In this document: positions 6,324 to 13,654 of the stretch, piece by piece
Position numbering within the stretch: the stretch's first letter is position 1
How the letters are laid out: each line of letters opens with the position of its first letter
Virus record (IMG/VR): IMGVR_UViG_3300020034_000057
Coordinates: 1 to 29,693 of that record
DNA from: a virus
Length of the DNA: 29,693 nt
Strand: one strand, 5' to 3'
The notes under the pieces: model-generated
Told to the model about the DNA's origin: nothing
The model's database searches: none
Seen by the model: only the letters and a program-made list of their open reading frames with translations
Translations under genes and position numbers: made by a program

Positions 6324-8450
6324 ATGAGAGAGTTCAATAAAAAAATTCAAGAAAAGTTTAATGAAATATGTAAATCAGGTAGATTATTTAAAGTATTATT
6401 AACAGGTCATGAAATATGGGAATTATATTTAAAATCATTCTCTAAAGAGGATGATCCTATATTTCGTGACCCTAATAGTAGTGTTCATAACTGTAATAAC
6501 TGTAATAATTTCATTCGTAGATATGGTAACATAGTATCAATAGATAGTAATTATAATATTACTACTATGTTTGATGTATCTATAGATGATGAATATGAGA
6601 ATACAGTAAAGCTCCTATCTACAGCAATAAAGAATTCTAAAATTAGTGAAGTATTCTTTGAAACATTTACTGAACTTAATGCATTACCTTATGAATCATG
6701 CACTAAACACAATGAAAAGTTTCAATTAGGTTTAGCAGTAAATACAAAACGCTATACTAAAGAGGAAGCAGAAAAATATGGTGTCGTTAAGCCAGATGAA
6801 ATAAGAAAGTTTGATCATATCCACTTATTCTTAAATAAAGAATTTGTGGATATGTCTGGTAAATCAATTGAATCTATAATGGGAGAGTTTAGAGATGCTA
6901 AGAATGTATTCCAAAGAGCAATGGAAACTATATCATTAGATACTCTTAATCTTGTTAAAGATTTGATTAATCAAGGTTCTTTGTTAGATGGTGCCACACA
7001 TTTATATAAGATAGAACAAATAATCCCTCTAAAGAAAGAATACGATGGGATTGGTATTAATAGATTAGATAATTGGTGTTGGATTAAATCATATAAGCTT
7101 CCATTTGCTAAGTTTAGAAATGAACTTATAGGTGTATTGTGTGCTGAGTTATCAGAAGGTGAAGAACTCAATAAGGCTGTGCAGTCTTGGAATAAAAGAG
7201 TTGATCCTGCTAATTATATGAAAGCAGTTGCACCTATTACCAGAAAGCAGATAGAAGATGCTAAACAATTTGTTGAAGAAAATGGATATACAGAATCATT
7301 TAGCAGAAGATTTGCAACTATAGATGATATTAAAGTATCAGAAATATTGCATTCTAATGTAGGTGAAGGTAAAATTAAATCTGTATCTATATTTGATGGA
7401 GTTAAATCAACTTCAACAAGGCATAAAAGAAGTGAGTTTGAAGGAGTGGAAGAAGTTACTATTGATAAGTTTATGAAGGATATTCTACCATCATGCTCAT
7501 CAGTAGAAGCATTCTTAGCTAATACACACGATGGAAACTTAGTATCATTGACTACATCTACTGAGAATGGTAAAGCAAAGCCAATCTTTAAGTGGAATAA
7601 CTCTTATTCATGGACATTTAATGGCAATTTAGCTGGTAAATCACAGATTAAAGAAGCTGTTAAGTCACAAGGAGGTAAAGTTGATGGTGTATTGAGGTTC
7701 AGTATTATGTGGGCTGAAGATGCTATTGATAATTCTGATCTTGATGCACATTGTGTAGAGCCTAAAGGTGGTAGACATATCTATTTTGGTGATAAAGTCT
7801 CTACAACAGGAGGTAATTTAGATATTGATATTACTCAACCACAGAATCATAAAGTACAAACAAAGAGGGAAGTAGTAGAAAATATTACTTATCCTTCTAT
7901 TAATAGAATGCTTAATGGTACATATCAATTTCATGTTCATCAGTTTGCATCAAGGAACTCTAAAGGTTTTAAAGCTGAGATAGAGTTTAATGGTGAAATA
8001 TACTATTATGAATATAACAGACCAGTAGTAGATAATATAGGAGTAGCTCTTGTAACTCTAAAAGATGGTATATTTACTATTCAACATGCACTACCTGAAT
8101 CAGCAATCACTACTAAAGAAGTATATGGTCTTGAAACAAATCAGTTTCATAAAGTAAATCTTATATGTCTATCTCCAAATCATTGGGGAGAAAACAATGT
8201 AGGAAATAAGCATTATTTATTTATGCTTGATAGTTGTAAATCACCTGTATCTATAAGAAGTTTTCATAATGAGAATCTATTACCTGAATTAGCAGCACAT
8301 AGAAAAGTGTTGGAGGTATTAGGTACAACTAACATGATTGAATCAACAAATAAACAGTTGTCAGGATTAGGATTCAACGCAACAGTTAGAGATGAATTGA
8401 TTGTAAGGTTACAAGGTACTCATAAAAGAGTAGTAAAGATTAAATTTTAA
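6324..8450 (+). CDS. Large conserved phage protein with YfaP/DUF2135-like domain
   Basis: This 708-residue protein has at least two parts. Residues 1-330 are mostly helical, with a Cys/Asn-rich motif HNCNNCNNFIRRYGN near residue 55. Residues about 455-563 form a beta-rich domain resembling YfaP/DUF2135: LRFSIMWAED, then NSDLDAHCVEPKGG with a D-x-D-like acidic site, 'GGNLDIDI', and 'GTYQFHVHQF'. Such domains occur with von Willebrand/TerY-type and surface proteins and may bind a metal. It has no signal peptide, so it is probably cytoplasmic or virion-associated. Similar long proteins occur in large Bacteroides phages without a known role. It is the longest reading frame in the first third of the window and directly precedes the tRNA locus. 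Confidence 0.8.
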   Translation: MREFNKKIQEKFNEICKSGRLFKVLLTGHEIWELYLKSFSKEDDPIFRDPNSSVHNCNNCNNFIRRYGNIVSIDSNYNITTMFDVSIDDEYENTVKLLSTAIKNSKISEVFFETFTELNALPYESCTKHNEKFQLGLAVNTKRYTKEEAEKYGVVKPDEIRKFDHIHLFLNKEFVDMSGKSIESIMGEFRDAKNVFQRAMETISLDTLNLVKDLINQGSLLDGATHLYKIEQIIPLKKEYDGIGINRLDNWCWIKSYKLPFAKFRNELIGVLCAELSEGEELNKAVQSWNKRVDPANYMKAVAPITRKQIEDAKQFVEENGYTESFSRRFATIDDIKVSEILHSNVGEGKIKSVSIFDGVKSTSTRHKRSEFEGVEEVTIDKFMKDILPSCSSVEAFLANTHDGNLVSLTTSTENGKAKPIFKWNNSYSWTFNGNLAGKSQIKEAVKSQGGKVDGVLRFSIMWAEDAIDNSDLDAHCVEPKGGRHIYFGDKVSTTGGNLDIDITQPQNHKVQTKREVVENITYPSINRMLNGTYQFHVHQFASRNSKGFKAEIEFNGEIYYYEYNRPVVDNIGVALVTLKDGIFTIQHALPESAITTKEVYGLETNQFHKVNLICLSPNHWGENNVGNKHYLFMLDSCKSPVSIRSFHNENLLPELAAHRKVLEVLGTTNMIESTNKQLSGLGFNATVRDELIVRLQGTHKRVVKIKF

Positions 8451-8456
8451 AGATTT

Positions 8457-8602
8457 TTGGATGTAGCTCAGTCTGATAGAGCGTAGCACCGAGCCGGTAG
8501 CTTAGGGGTTAAAGCACCTGACTTATAATCAGGAGATCGGAGGTTCAAATCCTTCCCGGCCCAACATTGCTAAGGTCAAAGGTTTAAATCCTTTCATCCA
8601 AA
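8457..8602 (+). tRNA. Interrupted tRNA with a second tRNA inside its anticodon loop
   Basis: The two halves fold as one tRNA. The acceptor stem is TTGGATG (8457-8463)/CATCCAA (8595-8601), the D stem GCTC/GAGC, the anticodon stem TAGCA (8484-8488)/TGCTA (8568-8572), and the T arm AAAGG/CCTTT, with A8602 as discriminator. Between CC (8489-8490) and ACAT (8564-8567), the anticodon loop is filled by the complete tRNA-Ile. Removing the 73-base insert leaves 73 bases with a 6-nt loop, so the anticodon cannot be read. The usual G19-C56 tertiary pair appears as A and T (D-loop AGTCTGATA, T-loop TTTAAAT), an apparent compensating change. It may be a dead gene or a tRNA matured from two halves. Confidence 0.7.
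8491..8563 (+). tRNA. tRNA-Ile (anticodon TAT), nested in another tRNA
   Basis: This is a full cloverleaf: acceptor GAGCCGG/CCGGCCC with one A2-C71 mismatch, D arm GCTT/AAGC, anticodon arm CCTGA-CTTATAA-TCAGG, variable region of five bases, T arm GGAGG-TTCAAAT-CCTTC and discriminator A. Anticodon TAT reads ATA, a codon very frequent in these AT-rich genes and usually minor in the host, which explains why a phage would carry it. The 3' CCA is not encoded. It sits exactly within the anticodon loop of the tRNA at 8457-8602. Confidence 0.88.
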
Positions 8603-8627
8603 CTATGTTAATAATATACTAAAGACT

Positions 8628-8702
8628 TTGAATGTAGCTCAATCCGGTAGAGCACCGCTCGGTAAATAGCGGGGGTTAGAGGTTCAAATCCTTTCATTCA
8701 AA
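8628..8702 (+). tRNA. tRNA with abnormal 8-nt anticodon loop
   Basis: The fold is clear: acceptor TTGAATG/CATTCAA, D stem GCTC/GAGC, anticodon stem CCGCT/AGCGG, T arm AGAGG-TTCAAAT-CCTTT, discriminator A8702. The anticodon loop is CGGTAAAT, eight bases instead of seven, with no T in the expected position 33. GGT (Thr) is the most readable anticodon, but I do not assign identity. Acceptor and D arms are close to those of the interrupted tRNA, so the two are probably duplicates. A damaged gene or a frameshift-type tRNA are both possible. Confidence 0.75.
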
Positions 8703-8743
8703 CTAAAACATTATCAACAATTAAAACTTAAAACTCAAAAACA

Positions 8744-9115
8744 ATGGAAAACTTTAAATTAGCAAGTCAACAAAAACTAAGATTTCAAACTAATAGAGGT
8801 TTGTTATCAACAGAACAACTATGGGATTTATCTCTAGAAGATCTAGATGTTCTAGCGGTATCATTAGAAGCACAACATAAGGAATCAGGAAAGAAATCTT
8901 TTATAGTTAAAACATCTGCAAAAGATAAAACAGCAAAGCTAAGATTTGATCTAGTATTAGATGTTCTTAATACTAAAATAGCTGAGAATGAAGCTGCTGC
9001 TGAAGCAAGGGATATTAAAGAACATAACAAGAAGATCATTACTCTTATTGCAGAGAAAGAAGATGAATCTTTGAAAGGTAAATCAATTAAGCAATTAGAA
9101 GCTATGTTAAAGTAG
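8744..9115 (+). CDS. 123-aa conserved phage protein, charged and helical
   Basis: The ATG follows an AAAACTTAAAACTCAAAAAC leader after the tRNAs. The N-terminus (KLRFQTNRG, then LSTEQLWDLSLEDLDVLA) and the C-terminal helix (EKEDESLKGKSIKQLEAMLK) are the pattern of a small protein family widespread in phages of many hosts and of unknown function. It is almost entirely helical and highly charged. Its position with its own leader suggests strong expression together with the gene at 9213. Stop is TAG. Confidence 0.8.
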   Translation: MENFKLASQQKLRFQTNRGLLSTEQLWDLSLEDLDVLAVSLEAQHKESGKKSFIVKTSAKDKTAKLRFDLVLDVLNTKIAENEAAAEARDIKEHNKKIITLIAEKEDESLKGKSIKQLEAMLK

Positions 9116-9128
9116 CATAAGATATTGT

Positions 9129-9173
9129 AATCTATTGGCCAGTAGATTATATGAGGTGAATCTAACTACCTCA
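9129..9173 (+). promoter_or_regulatory. Two inverted repeats in the leader of the gene at 9213
   Basis: AATCTA (9129-9134) and TAGATT (9143-9148) flank TTGGCCAG, making a 20-base near-palindrome. A second hairpin TGAGGT (9152-9157)/ACCTCA (9168-9173) follows. Both lie in the 97-base gap between stop 9115 and ATG 9213. They could be operator sites or mRNA-stabilising leader hairpins. Confidence 0.4.
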
Positions 9174-9212
9174 ACAAGTGTTAGAATGTTTAACCACAAA
9201 AATGTACACAAA

Positions 9213-9854
9213 ATGTCACAAATTAAATCAGTAAAAAGAGTTGTCAACAATGCACTCCAAGGAGAATTGATTGATACAAATGTTCAAACATCAAGTAAAG
9301 TTAATGTTCTAGCTGAACTTAACATTGGTGATCCAAGGTTTCGTAGAGGATCTACACGTCATGCATGGTTTGCAGTGACAATGGCATCACTTGAAGCTTT
9401 GGGTATTCCTCAAGAGCAACTTGATGCAATTGAAAAGCTTGCTTATGGTGAATCAATCGAATTGAATTTCGAGCATCCTATGGTAGCTGGTCAAGAATTG
9501 GCTATTCAAATTTCAGAATCAACTACTCCATATAATGAATATGAAGAGAAGAATTCTTTGAAGGTAGCAAAACAACTTCCTATTACTCCTGAAGTTGCAG
9601 CTAATAAGGGTATGAGAACAGAGTATGATTTGTCTAAATTTATTGGACAGACTGGTTATTTTACAGATGGAGATGAAAATCTTATCTATACCAGGGCTAC
9701 TGTAGGTATCAAAGGACAAATTCAACATAGGATGATTGAAAGTCCTTACTTTGTACCAAGTTCAGAGCTTGAAGGTTATGGTGCTACTCTTGTTGATGCA
9801 TCAAAATCAACTGTGAAGGAAGAGGACTTCAAAGAAGAAGAACAAGGAGCCTAA
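9213..9854 (+). CDS. 213-aa conserved phage protein, probably abundant
   Basis: The start at MSQIKSVKRVVNNALQGE is chosen because an A/C-rich leader precedes it. The frame is open upstream to a TTG at 9135, but that stretch overlaps the two inverted repeats. The protein is soluble with RFRRGSTRHAWFAVT and a region ending YFVPSSELEGYG, then a very acidic tail (KEEDFKEEEQGA). Proteins of this plan recur in crAss-like replication arms without a named function. The acidic tail would fit a DNA-mimicking or SSB-type protein, which is inference only. Codon use is richer in C and a strong terminator follows, both consistent with high expression. Confidence 0.8.
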   Translation: MSQIKSVKRVVNNALQGELIDTNVQTSSKVNVLAELNIGDPRFRRGSTRHAWFAVTMASLEALGIPQEQLDAIEKLAYGESIELNFEHPMVAGQELAIQISESTTPYNEYEEKNSLKVAKQLPITPEVAANKGMRTEYDLSKFIGQTGYFTDGDENLIYTRATVGIKGQIQHRMIESPYFVPSSELEGYGATLVDASKSTVKEEDFKEEEQGA

Positions 9855-9875
9855 GTGTTGTTGAGGGTTGTAAAA

Positions 9876-9907
9876 GTAAGAAGCCTCCATGTGGAGGCTT
9901 CTTTACT
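9876..9907 (+). terminator. Strong, probably bidirectional terminator
   Basis: GAAGCCTCC (9880-9888) and GGAGGCTTC (9893-9901) form a 9-bp GC-rich stem around ATGT, followed by TTTACT on the + strand. Read on the minus strand, the same hairpin is followed by TTACTTTTAC. It lies between the + strand gene ending 9854 and the minus-strand gene ending 9984, so it can end both transcripts. Confidence 0.85.
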
Positions 9908-9983
9908 AAAACAATATGAAAGACAAATAGAATAAGATGCAATACTAAAGAGAGTATATAAAATTCTTCAACTGGTCTGTATC

Positions 9984-10103
9984 TTAGAATTTTACAATAC
10001 CTCTCTTTTGTAACTCGATAGCTCTAGTGATCTGAAGTTTTGCTTGAACTTTAGAGATCATTGGTCCCCTTGGAGTAGCTATTTTTAATACGGTAGAAGT
10101 CAT
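9984..10103 (-). CDS. 39-aa basic protein on the minus strand
   Basis: Read on the minus strand, an ATG at 10103 opens a 39-residue frame (MTSTVLKIATPRG at the start, KRGIVKF at the end), strongly basic and probably helical in the second half. Three things support it. Its leader ATTAAACGATTAAAATT-ATG closely matches that of the + strand gene at 205. A bidirectional terminator lies just downstream. Finally, no + strand frame explains this 279-base gap (9855-10133). It is the only gene opposing the general direction. A small DNA-binding regulator is one possible role. Confidence 0.55.
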   Translation of the reverse strand: MTSTVLKIATPRGPMISKVQAKLQITRAIELQKRGIVKF

Positions 10104-10133
10104 AATTTTAATCGTTTAATCTTACTAACGTAA

Positions 10134-10388
10134 ATGTACAAAAAGAGTTCCAACAATCCAAAGTTCAAGATTACCTTCTTTAGAGGTGATGGTGATTACG
10201 TTGTTTGCCGTAGAATATTAGGTCTATGGATACCTATACATCATGGAAACTTGATCGCAACTAAATATGACGAATATTATTTGCGATTCTATGGGGATTG
10301 TTACCACACTCATGTGGTAAGAATTACACAAGCATTAGTTAAATCAAAAGGAATATACAATTTAATAGTATTAAGCTATGCTAACTAA
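10134..10388 (+). CDS. 84-aa protein, unknown function
   Basis: The protein is basic and beta-rich with many Tyr and His (IPIHHGN, YHTHVVRIT). It starts only 30 bases from the head-to-head minus-strand gene and overlaps the polymerase start by 11 bases, so it is probably co-translated with it. Codon use in the first half is more C/G-rich than that of the polymerase. No family is recognised. Confidence 0.65.
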   Translation: MYKKSSNNPKFKITFFRGDGDYVVCRRILGLWIPIHHGNLIATKYDEYYLRFYGDCYHTHVVRITQALVKSKGIYNLIVLSYAN

Positions 10389-12702
10389 TTATTTCATTAC
10401 TAGACGTACTCATGATTTAGGTAAGCCTATAGAAAAGAAAGTAGTAATTGATGATTTAGGTAGAGAATTTCCAGCAATTAGTGATGTATCAACTAATGAG
10501 ATAATAGTAACTGATTCATTAGATTTCTTTCATGAAATAATGAAGAATCATGATGAATTTGGTCTTGATACAGAAAATAATAGTCTCAATCAATTCTATG
10601 CTGATCAATTATTAACACAAATAGGAATACCAGGTATATCATTTGTAATTGATGAAGGATCAATTAAAGAAGATTACATGCGTAATTATCTTAATAAGAT
10701 ATATATTGGTATAAATTTACAGTATGATTACAGAATACTTAAATATAAAAGAGGATGGGAATTTAGAAGATTAATAGATGTAATGATTAATGAGCAAATC
10801 ATTAATAGAGGTAGTGGTAGATTAAATAATGCTGAAGCTTTATATGAAAGAAGAATAGGACAACCTCTTCCAGAAGATAAATCTACTCGTAATGATTTTA
10901 AAAGTATGACTCAAAAGTCTACATTTAGAAGAAATCATATAGTTTATTCAGGTTTTGATCCACAAATAGGACTACAAGTATTACCAATACAACAAGAAAT
11001 ACTAGGAAGATTTCAATTAGATTTTAGAGCTAATTGTATAGCAATGCCTCTTATTCCTATTCTTGGTGATATGAATCTAGAAGGTAGAACTCTTAACAAG
11101 AAGCAATGGAGTGATCTTCTTGAACAAAATAAGAGAGATAAATTTAAATATGAATTACAATTAGATGCTATTGTAAAGACATTTGCAAAAGATAATGTTA
11201 AATTAAGAGGAGGTATATGGTCCTCAGCATCAAGAAAGAGAAGAGTAATGGAGGTAGAACAAACAGATCTGTTTGGTATAAGTACTACAACTTCAAATGA
11301 ATCTGTAAAGAATATATCTTATGGATCATCAAAACAATTAGCAAAGTTATTTAATATATTAAAAGAACCTTTACCTCAAACAGAAGATAAAGATGCTGAG
11401 AGAGTATGGGGAGAAGATGCTCCAATGAAAGTATCATTTGATGAACCATCTCTAGAGCAATACAAAATAGAGTATCCTGAATCAAGGATGACTGAATTTA
11501 TAAACATACTCTTACAACACAAAGAAGTAAGTAAAGCAATTAGCTCTTTTGGAGAAATATATCTCAAAGAGTATGTCAAAGATGGAAAACAAGGTAAAAA
11601 ACATAAAAGAGGCTATTATCAACCATTAACTGATAAGATACATACCATATACAAACAGGAATTTACTGAAAATGGTAGAATATCATCAGGTGGAGATAAA
11701 AAGAAAAAGGGTGAACTAGGTGTAGGATTCGATAACTCACAAAATTGGGTTAAAAAGAATGAATACAGAAATTGTGTTACTCTTACTCAACAAGAAATAG
11801 ATGAAGGTTGGTTAATAAGTACTAGTGATTTAACTGCTGCTGAACTGGTAATATTAGCAAGTAAGTCAAAGGACACCAATTTAATGAAGTATTGTAGAGA
11901 GGATTTGCACAGTTATCTTGCAAGTCACTCATATACTAAAGTAATAGAATATATTCTCAATACAATGAATGCTAATAGAGCATATGATGAATTATATGAG
12001 CTATTAAAAGTCAATAGATTACAGAAAATGTATCTAATAGATGGTAAATATCCTAATAAAGAACAGATAGATATTATTACCAGACAAAGAGTATCTAAAG
12101 CATTAGAAACAAGAGCACTTACAGTTAATAAAAAGGAGCATCCTGATATAAGAGAGCCATATAAGAATGTAACTTATGGTATTGTATATGGTGCTCAAGA
12201 ACATAAGATAGCTAAGACATTAAATATAGCTGGATATTATGCTAGATTAGTAATTGAAGGTATAAATATAGCTATACCTGAAGCTATGAGGTATCTTAGA
12301 GCTGTTGCTAGATTTGCTGTTAAGAATGGATACATAGAATTTAATGAAAGAACACATTCAAGGAAGTGGTTTAAGTATTGGTTAGAAGCAAGAGAATCAG
12401 GTAGAGATTTATCAAGTTTTGAAAGATCATCTATTGAAAGAGAAACTAAGAATATAGTATGTTCTGGTACTCAAGCTGATGCTCTAAAAGAATGTATGGT
12501 TGAAATTGATAAATATGTAAGAAGTAATAATATTGATTTTACTTTTCTTTTAACAATACATGATGAGATAGTCTATAAACATAAAGATAAAAATTTAAGA
12601 AAAAAAATAGAAGAGATAATGTCAGAAGTTTGTAATAGATACTTAACTGGTATAACTATGGAGGTAGCTGGACATACAGGTATTTTTTGGCACAAAGACT
12701 AA
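10378..12702 (+). CDS. polA: Family A DNA polymerase with 3'-5' exonuclease
   Basis: This is the replicative polymerase. The N-terminal DEDD exonuclease shows motif I GLDTEN (Asp64, Glu66) and motif II INLQYDY (Asp117), so proofreading should work. The polymerase domain has motif A with SDLTAAEL (Asp484, Glu489 region), motif B ending YKNVTYGIVYG (Lys596, Tyr600, Gly601) and motif C IHDE (728-730). The 774 residues are typical of phage family A polymerases, and there is no 5' nuclease domain. Some crAss-like phages carry this enzyme and others a family B one. The gene is intact, so the adjacent homing endonuclease is not in an intron here. The family is certain from motifs; the symbol denotes family only. 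Confidence 0.95.
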   Translation: MLTNYFITRRTHDLGKPIEKKVVIDDLGREFPAISDVSTNEIIVTDSLDFFHEIMKNHDEFGLDTENNSLNQFYADQLLTQIGIPGISFVIDEGSIKEDYMRNYLNKIYIGINLQYDYRILKYKRGWEFRRLIDVMINEQIINRGSGRLNNAEALYERRIGQPLPEDKSTRNDFKSMTQKSTFRRNHIVYSGFDPQIGLQVLPIQQEILGRFQLDFRANCIAMPLIPILGDMNLEGRTLNKKQWSDLLEQNKRDKFKYELQLDAIVKTFAKDNVKLRGGIWSSASRKRRVMEVEQTDLFGISTTTSNESVKNISYGSSKQLAKLFNILKEPLPQTEDKDAERVWGEDAPMKVSFDEPSLEQYKIEYPESRMTEFINILLQHKEVSKAISSFGEIYLKEYVKDGKQGKKHKRGYYQPLTDKIHTIYKQEFTENGRISSGGDKKKKGELGVGFDNSQNWVKKNEYRNCVTLTQQEIDEGWLISTSDLTAAELVILASKSKDTNLMKYCREDLHSYLASHSYTKVIEYILNTMNANRAYDELYELLKVNRLQKMYLIDGKYPNKEQIDIITRQRVSKALETRALTVNKKEHPDIREPYKNVTYGIVYGAQEHKIAKTLNIAGYYARLVIEGINIAIPEAMRYLRAVARFAVKNGYIEFNERTHSRKWFKYWLEARESGRDLSSFERSSIERETKNIVCSGTQADALKECMVEIDKYVRSNNIDFTFLLTIHDEIVYKHKDKNLRKKIEEIMSEVCNRYLTGITMEVAGHTGIFWHKD

Positions 12703-12706
12703 TAAA

Positions 12707-13231
12707 ATGAAAGAAATAAAATTATACGGCAAAAGACAAGGAATAGTTTTAGTAGATGATGAGGATTATGATAGATTAAGTATATTTAGATGGTATCTCG
12801 GATCAGGTGGTTATATTGGAAGATCAAAAACTACAGTAGAAAGAAGAGATATAACTCTTAAACATATACCTAAATATATAAGATTACATCGTGAAGTATT
12901 AAATTTTCCTGATTATCAAATAGATCATAAAGATAGAAACAGATTAAATAATCAAAAAGATAATCTTAGAGAGTCATCACAAAGTCAAAATGTTGCAAAT
13001 ACATCAAAGAAAAGTAGTTTAACAAGCTCTAAATATAAAGGGGTAAGCTGGCATAAGAATGAAAAGATGTGGTATTCAAGTATTAAACTTAATGGAAAAT
13101 CAAAACATTTAGGTAGAACTAGTGATGAAAAAGAAGCAGCAATTTTATATAATGAAGCAGCTACTAAATATTTTGGTGAATTTGCAGTATTAAATATAAT
13201 AGATAATGGCAAAGAAACAAGAAATAAATAA
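12707..13231 (+). CDS. HNH homing endonuclease with AP2 DNA-binding domain
   Basis: Residues about 57-98 carry the HNH nuclease: LHREVLNF with His61, QIDHKDRNRLNN with Asp73-His74, then Asn residues and 'NLRESSQSQNVAN'. Residues 109-163 form an AP2-type DNA-binding domain (SKYKGVSWHKNEKMW, 'KHLGRTSDEKEAAILYNEAA'). This two-domain design is standard for free-standing phage homing endonucleases, which cut an unoccupied site in a relative's genome and copy themselves in. Its position four bases after the polymerase gene suggests the target is polymerase-linked. The C-terminus overlaps the next gene by 26 bases, so insertion did not leave a clean gap. Confidence 0.92.
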   Translation: MKEIKLYGKRQGIVLVDDEDYDRLSIFRWYLGSGGYIGRSKTTVERRDITLKHIPKYIRLHREVLNFPDYQIDHKDRNRLNNQKDNLRESSQSQNVANTSKKSSLTSSKYKGVSWHKNEKMWYSSIKLNGKSKHLGRTSDEKEAAILYNEAATKYFGEFAVLNIIDNGKETRNK

Positions 13232-13502
13232 ATCTGAAAGGTTATTTAGATTACAAAGGATCCAAACATGTACTAAATGTAATGGTACACCACCTGTAAA
13301 AGAGTGTAATCTTCAAGGATTAATATTCAATGCATGTGAAATATGTCTTGAAGTAGTAGGTGATCATCATAAGGAAGGAACACCTATTATAGTTAAGGAA
13401 ATACCATCAAGATCAAAACATACTGATGTGAATCCTGTTAGTCATAATCTTCCACAAGATATAATACCAGGTAAAACATCATTTAATGATTTAAAGATAT
13501 GA
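13206..13502 (+). CDS. 98-aa zinc-ribbon-like protein
   Basis: Cysteines at about 22, 25, 34, 44 and 47 (TCTKCNG, VKECNLQG, NACEICLE) form two CxxC knuckles spaced like a zinc ribbon or finger. The C-terminal half is extended and Pro/Ser/Lys-rich. Such small zinc proteins often bind nucleic acid or a polymerase; the neighbourhood between polymerase and ligase fits that. The start overlaps the HNH gene, and the stop overlaps the next gene by ATGA. Confidence 0.7.
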   Translation: MAKKQEINKSERLFRLQRIQTCTKCNGTPPVKECNLQGLIFNACEICLEVVGDHHKEGTPIIVKEIPSRSKHTDVNPVSHNLPQDIIPGKTSFNDLKI

Positions 13503-13651
13503 CAAATGATTGTAAAGTAGATAGAAGAATTGAAATAGCTAATAGAAAGTATCTATTTTCTTATTCTTCTCCTACTTATGGTTGTGTTACACTTGTTTGG
13601 ACTGAATTAGGTTGGAAAGCAATTGGTAGATGGACAATGAAAAAACTTTAA
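13499..13651 (+). CDS. 50-aa protein, unknown function
   Basis: A short frame starts with ATGA overlap and ends three bases before the ligase ATG. The sequence is basic with three Trp and several Tyr in the C-terminal half (YGCVTLVWTELGWKAIGRW), looking like a small beta-hairpin domain. Both junctions match genuine neighbours, so I accept it despite its size. Confidence 0.6.
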   Translation: MTNDCKVDRRIEIANRKYLFSYSSPTYGCVTLVWTELGWKAIGRWTMKKL

Positions 13652-13654
13652 ATT

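Noticed and set aside
6971-7171. Minus-strand open frame within the 708-aa gene, and similar ones at 8785-9039, 9519-9728, 11376-11579, 12985-13212, 18443-18682, 21188-21472, 22179-22370, 23390-23584, 23827-24042 and 26936-27151
   Set aside because: They are antisense to well-supported genes, have low-complexity Ser/Ile/Leu/Phe-rich products typical of reverse-frame AT-rich DNA, and lack leaders or overlaps.
9135-9212. TTG start for the 213-aa gene
   Set aside because: The extra residues would lie over two inverted repeats, and the ATG at 9213 has the usual A/C-rich leader.
10378-13231. Intron or intein in the DNA polymerase associated with the HNH gene
   Set aside because: All exonuclease and polymerase motifs lie in one uninterrupted frame with normal spacing; the HNH-AP2 gene is outside it and free-standing.
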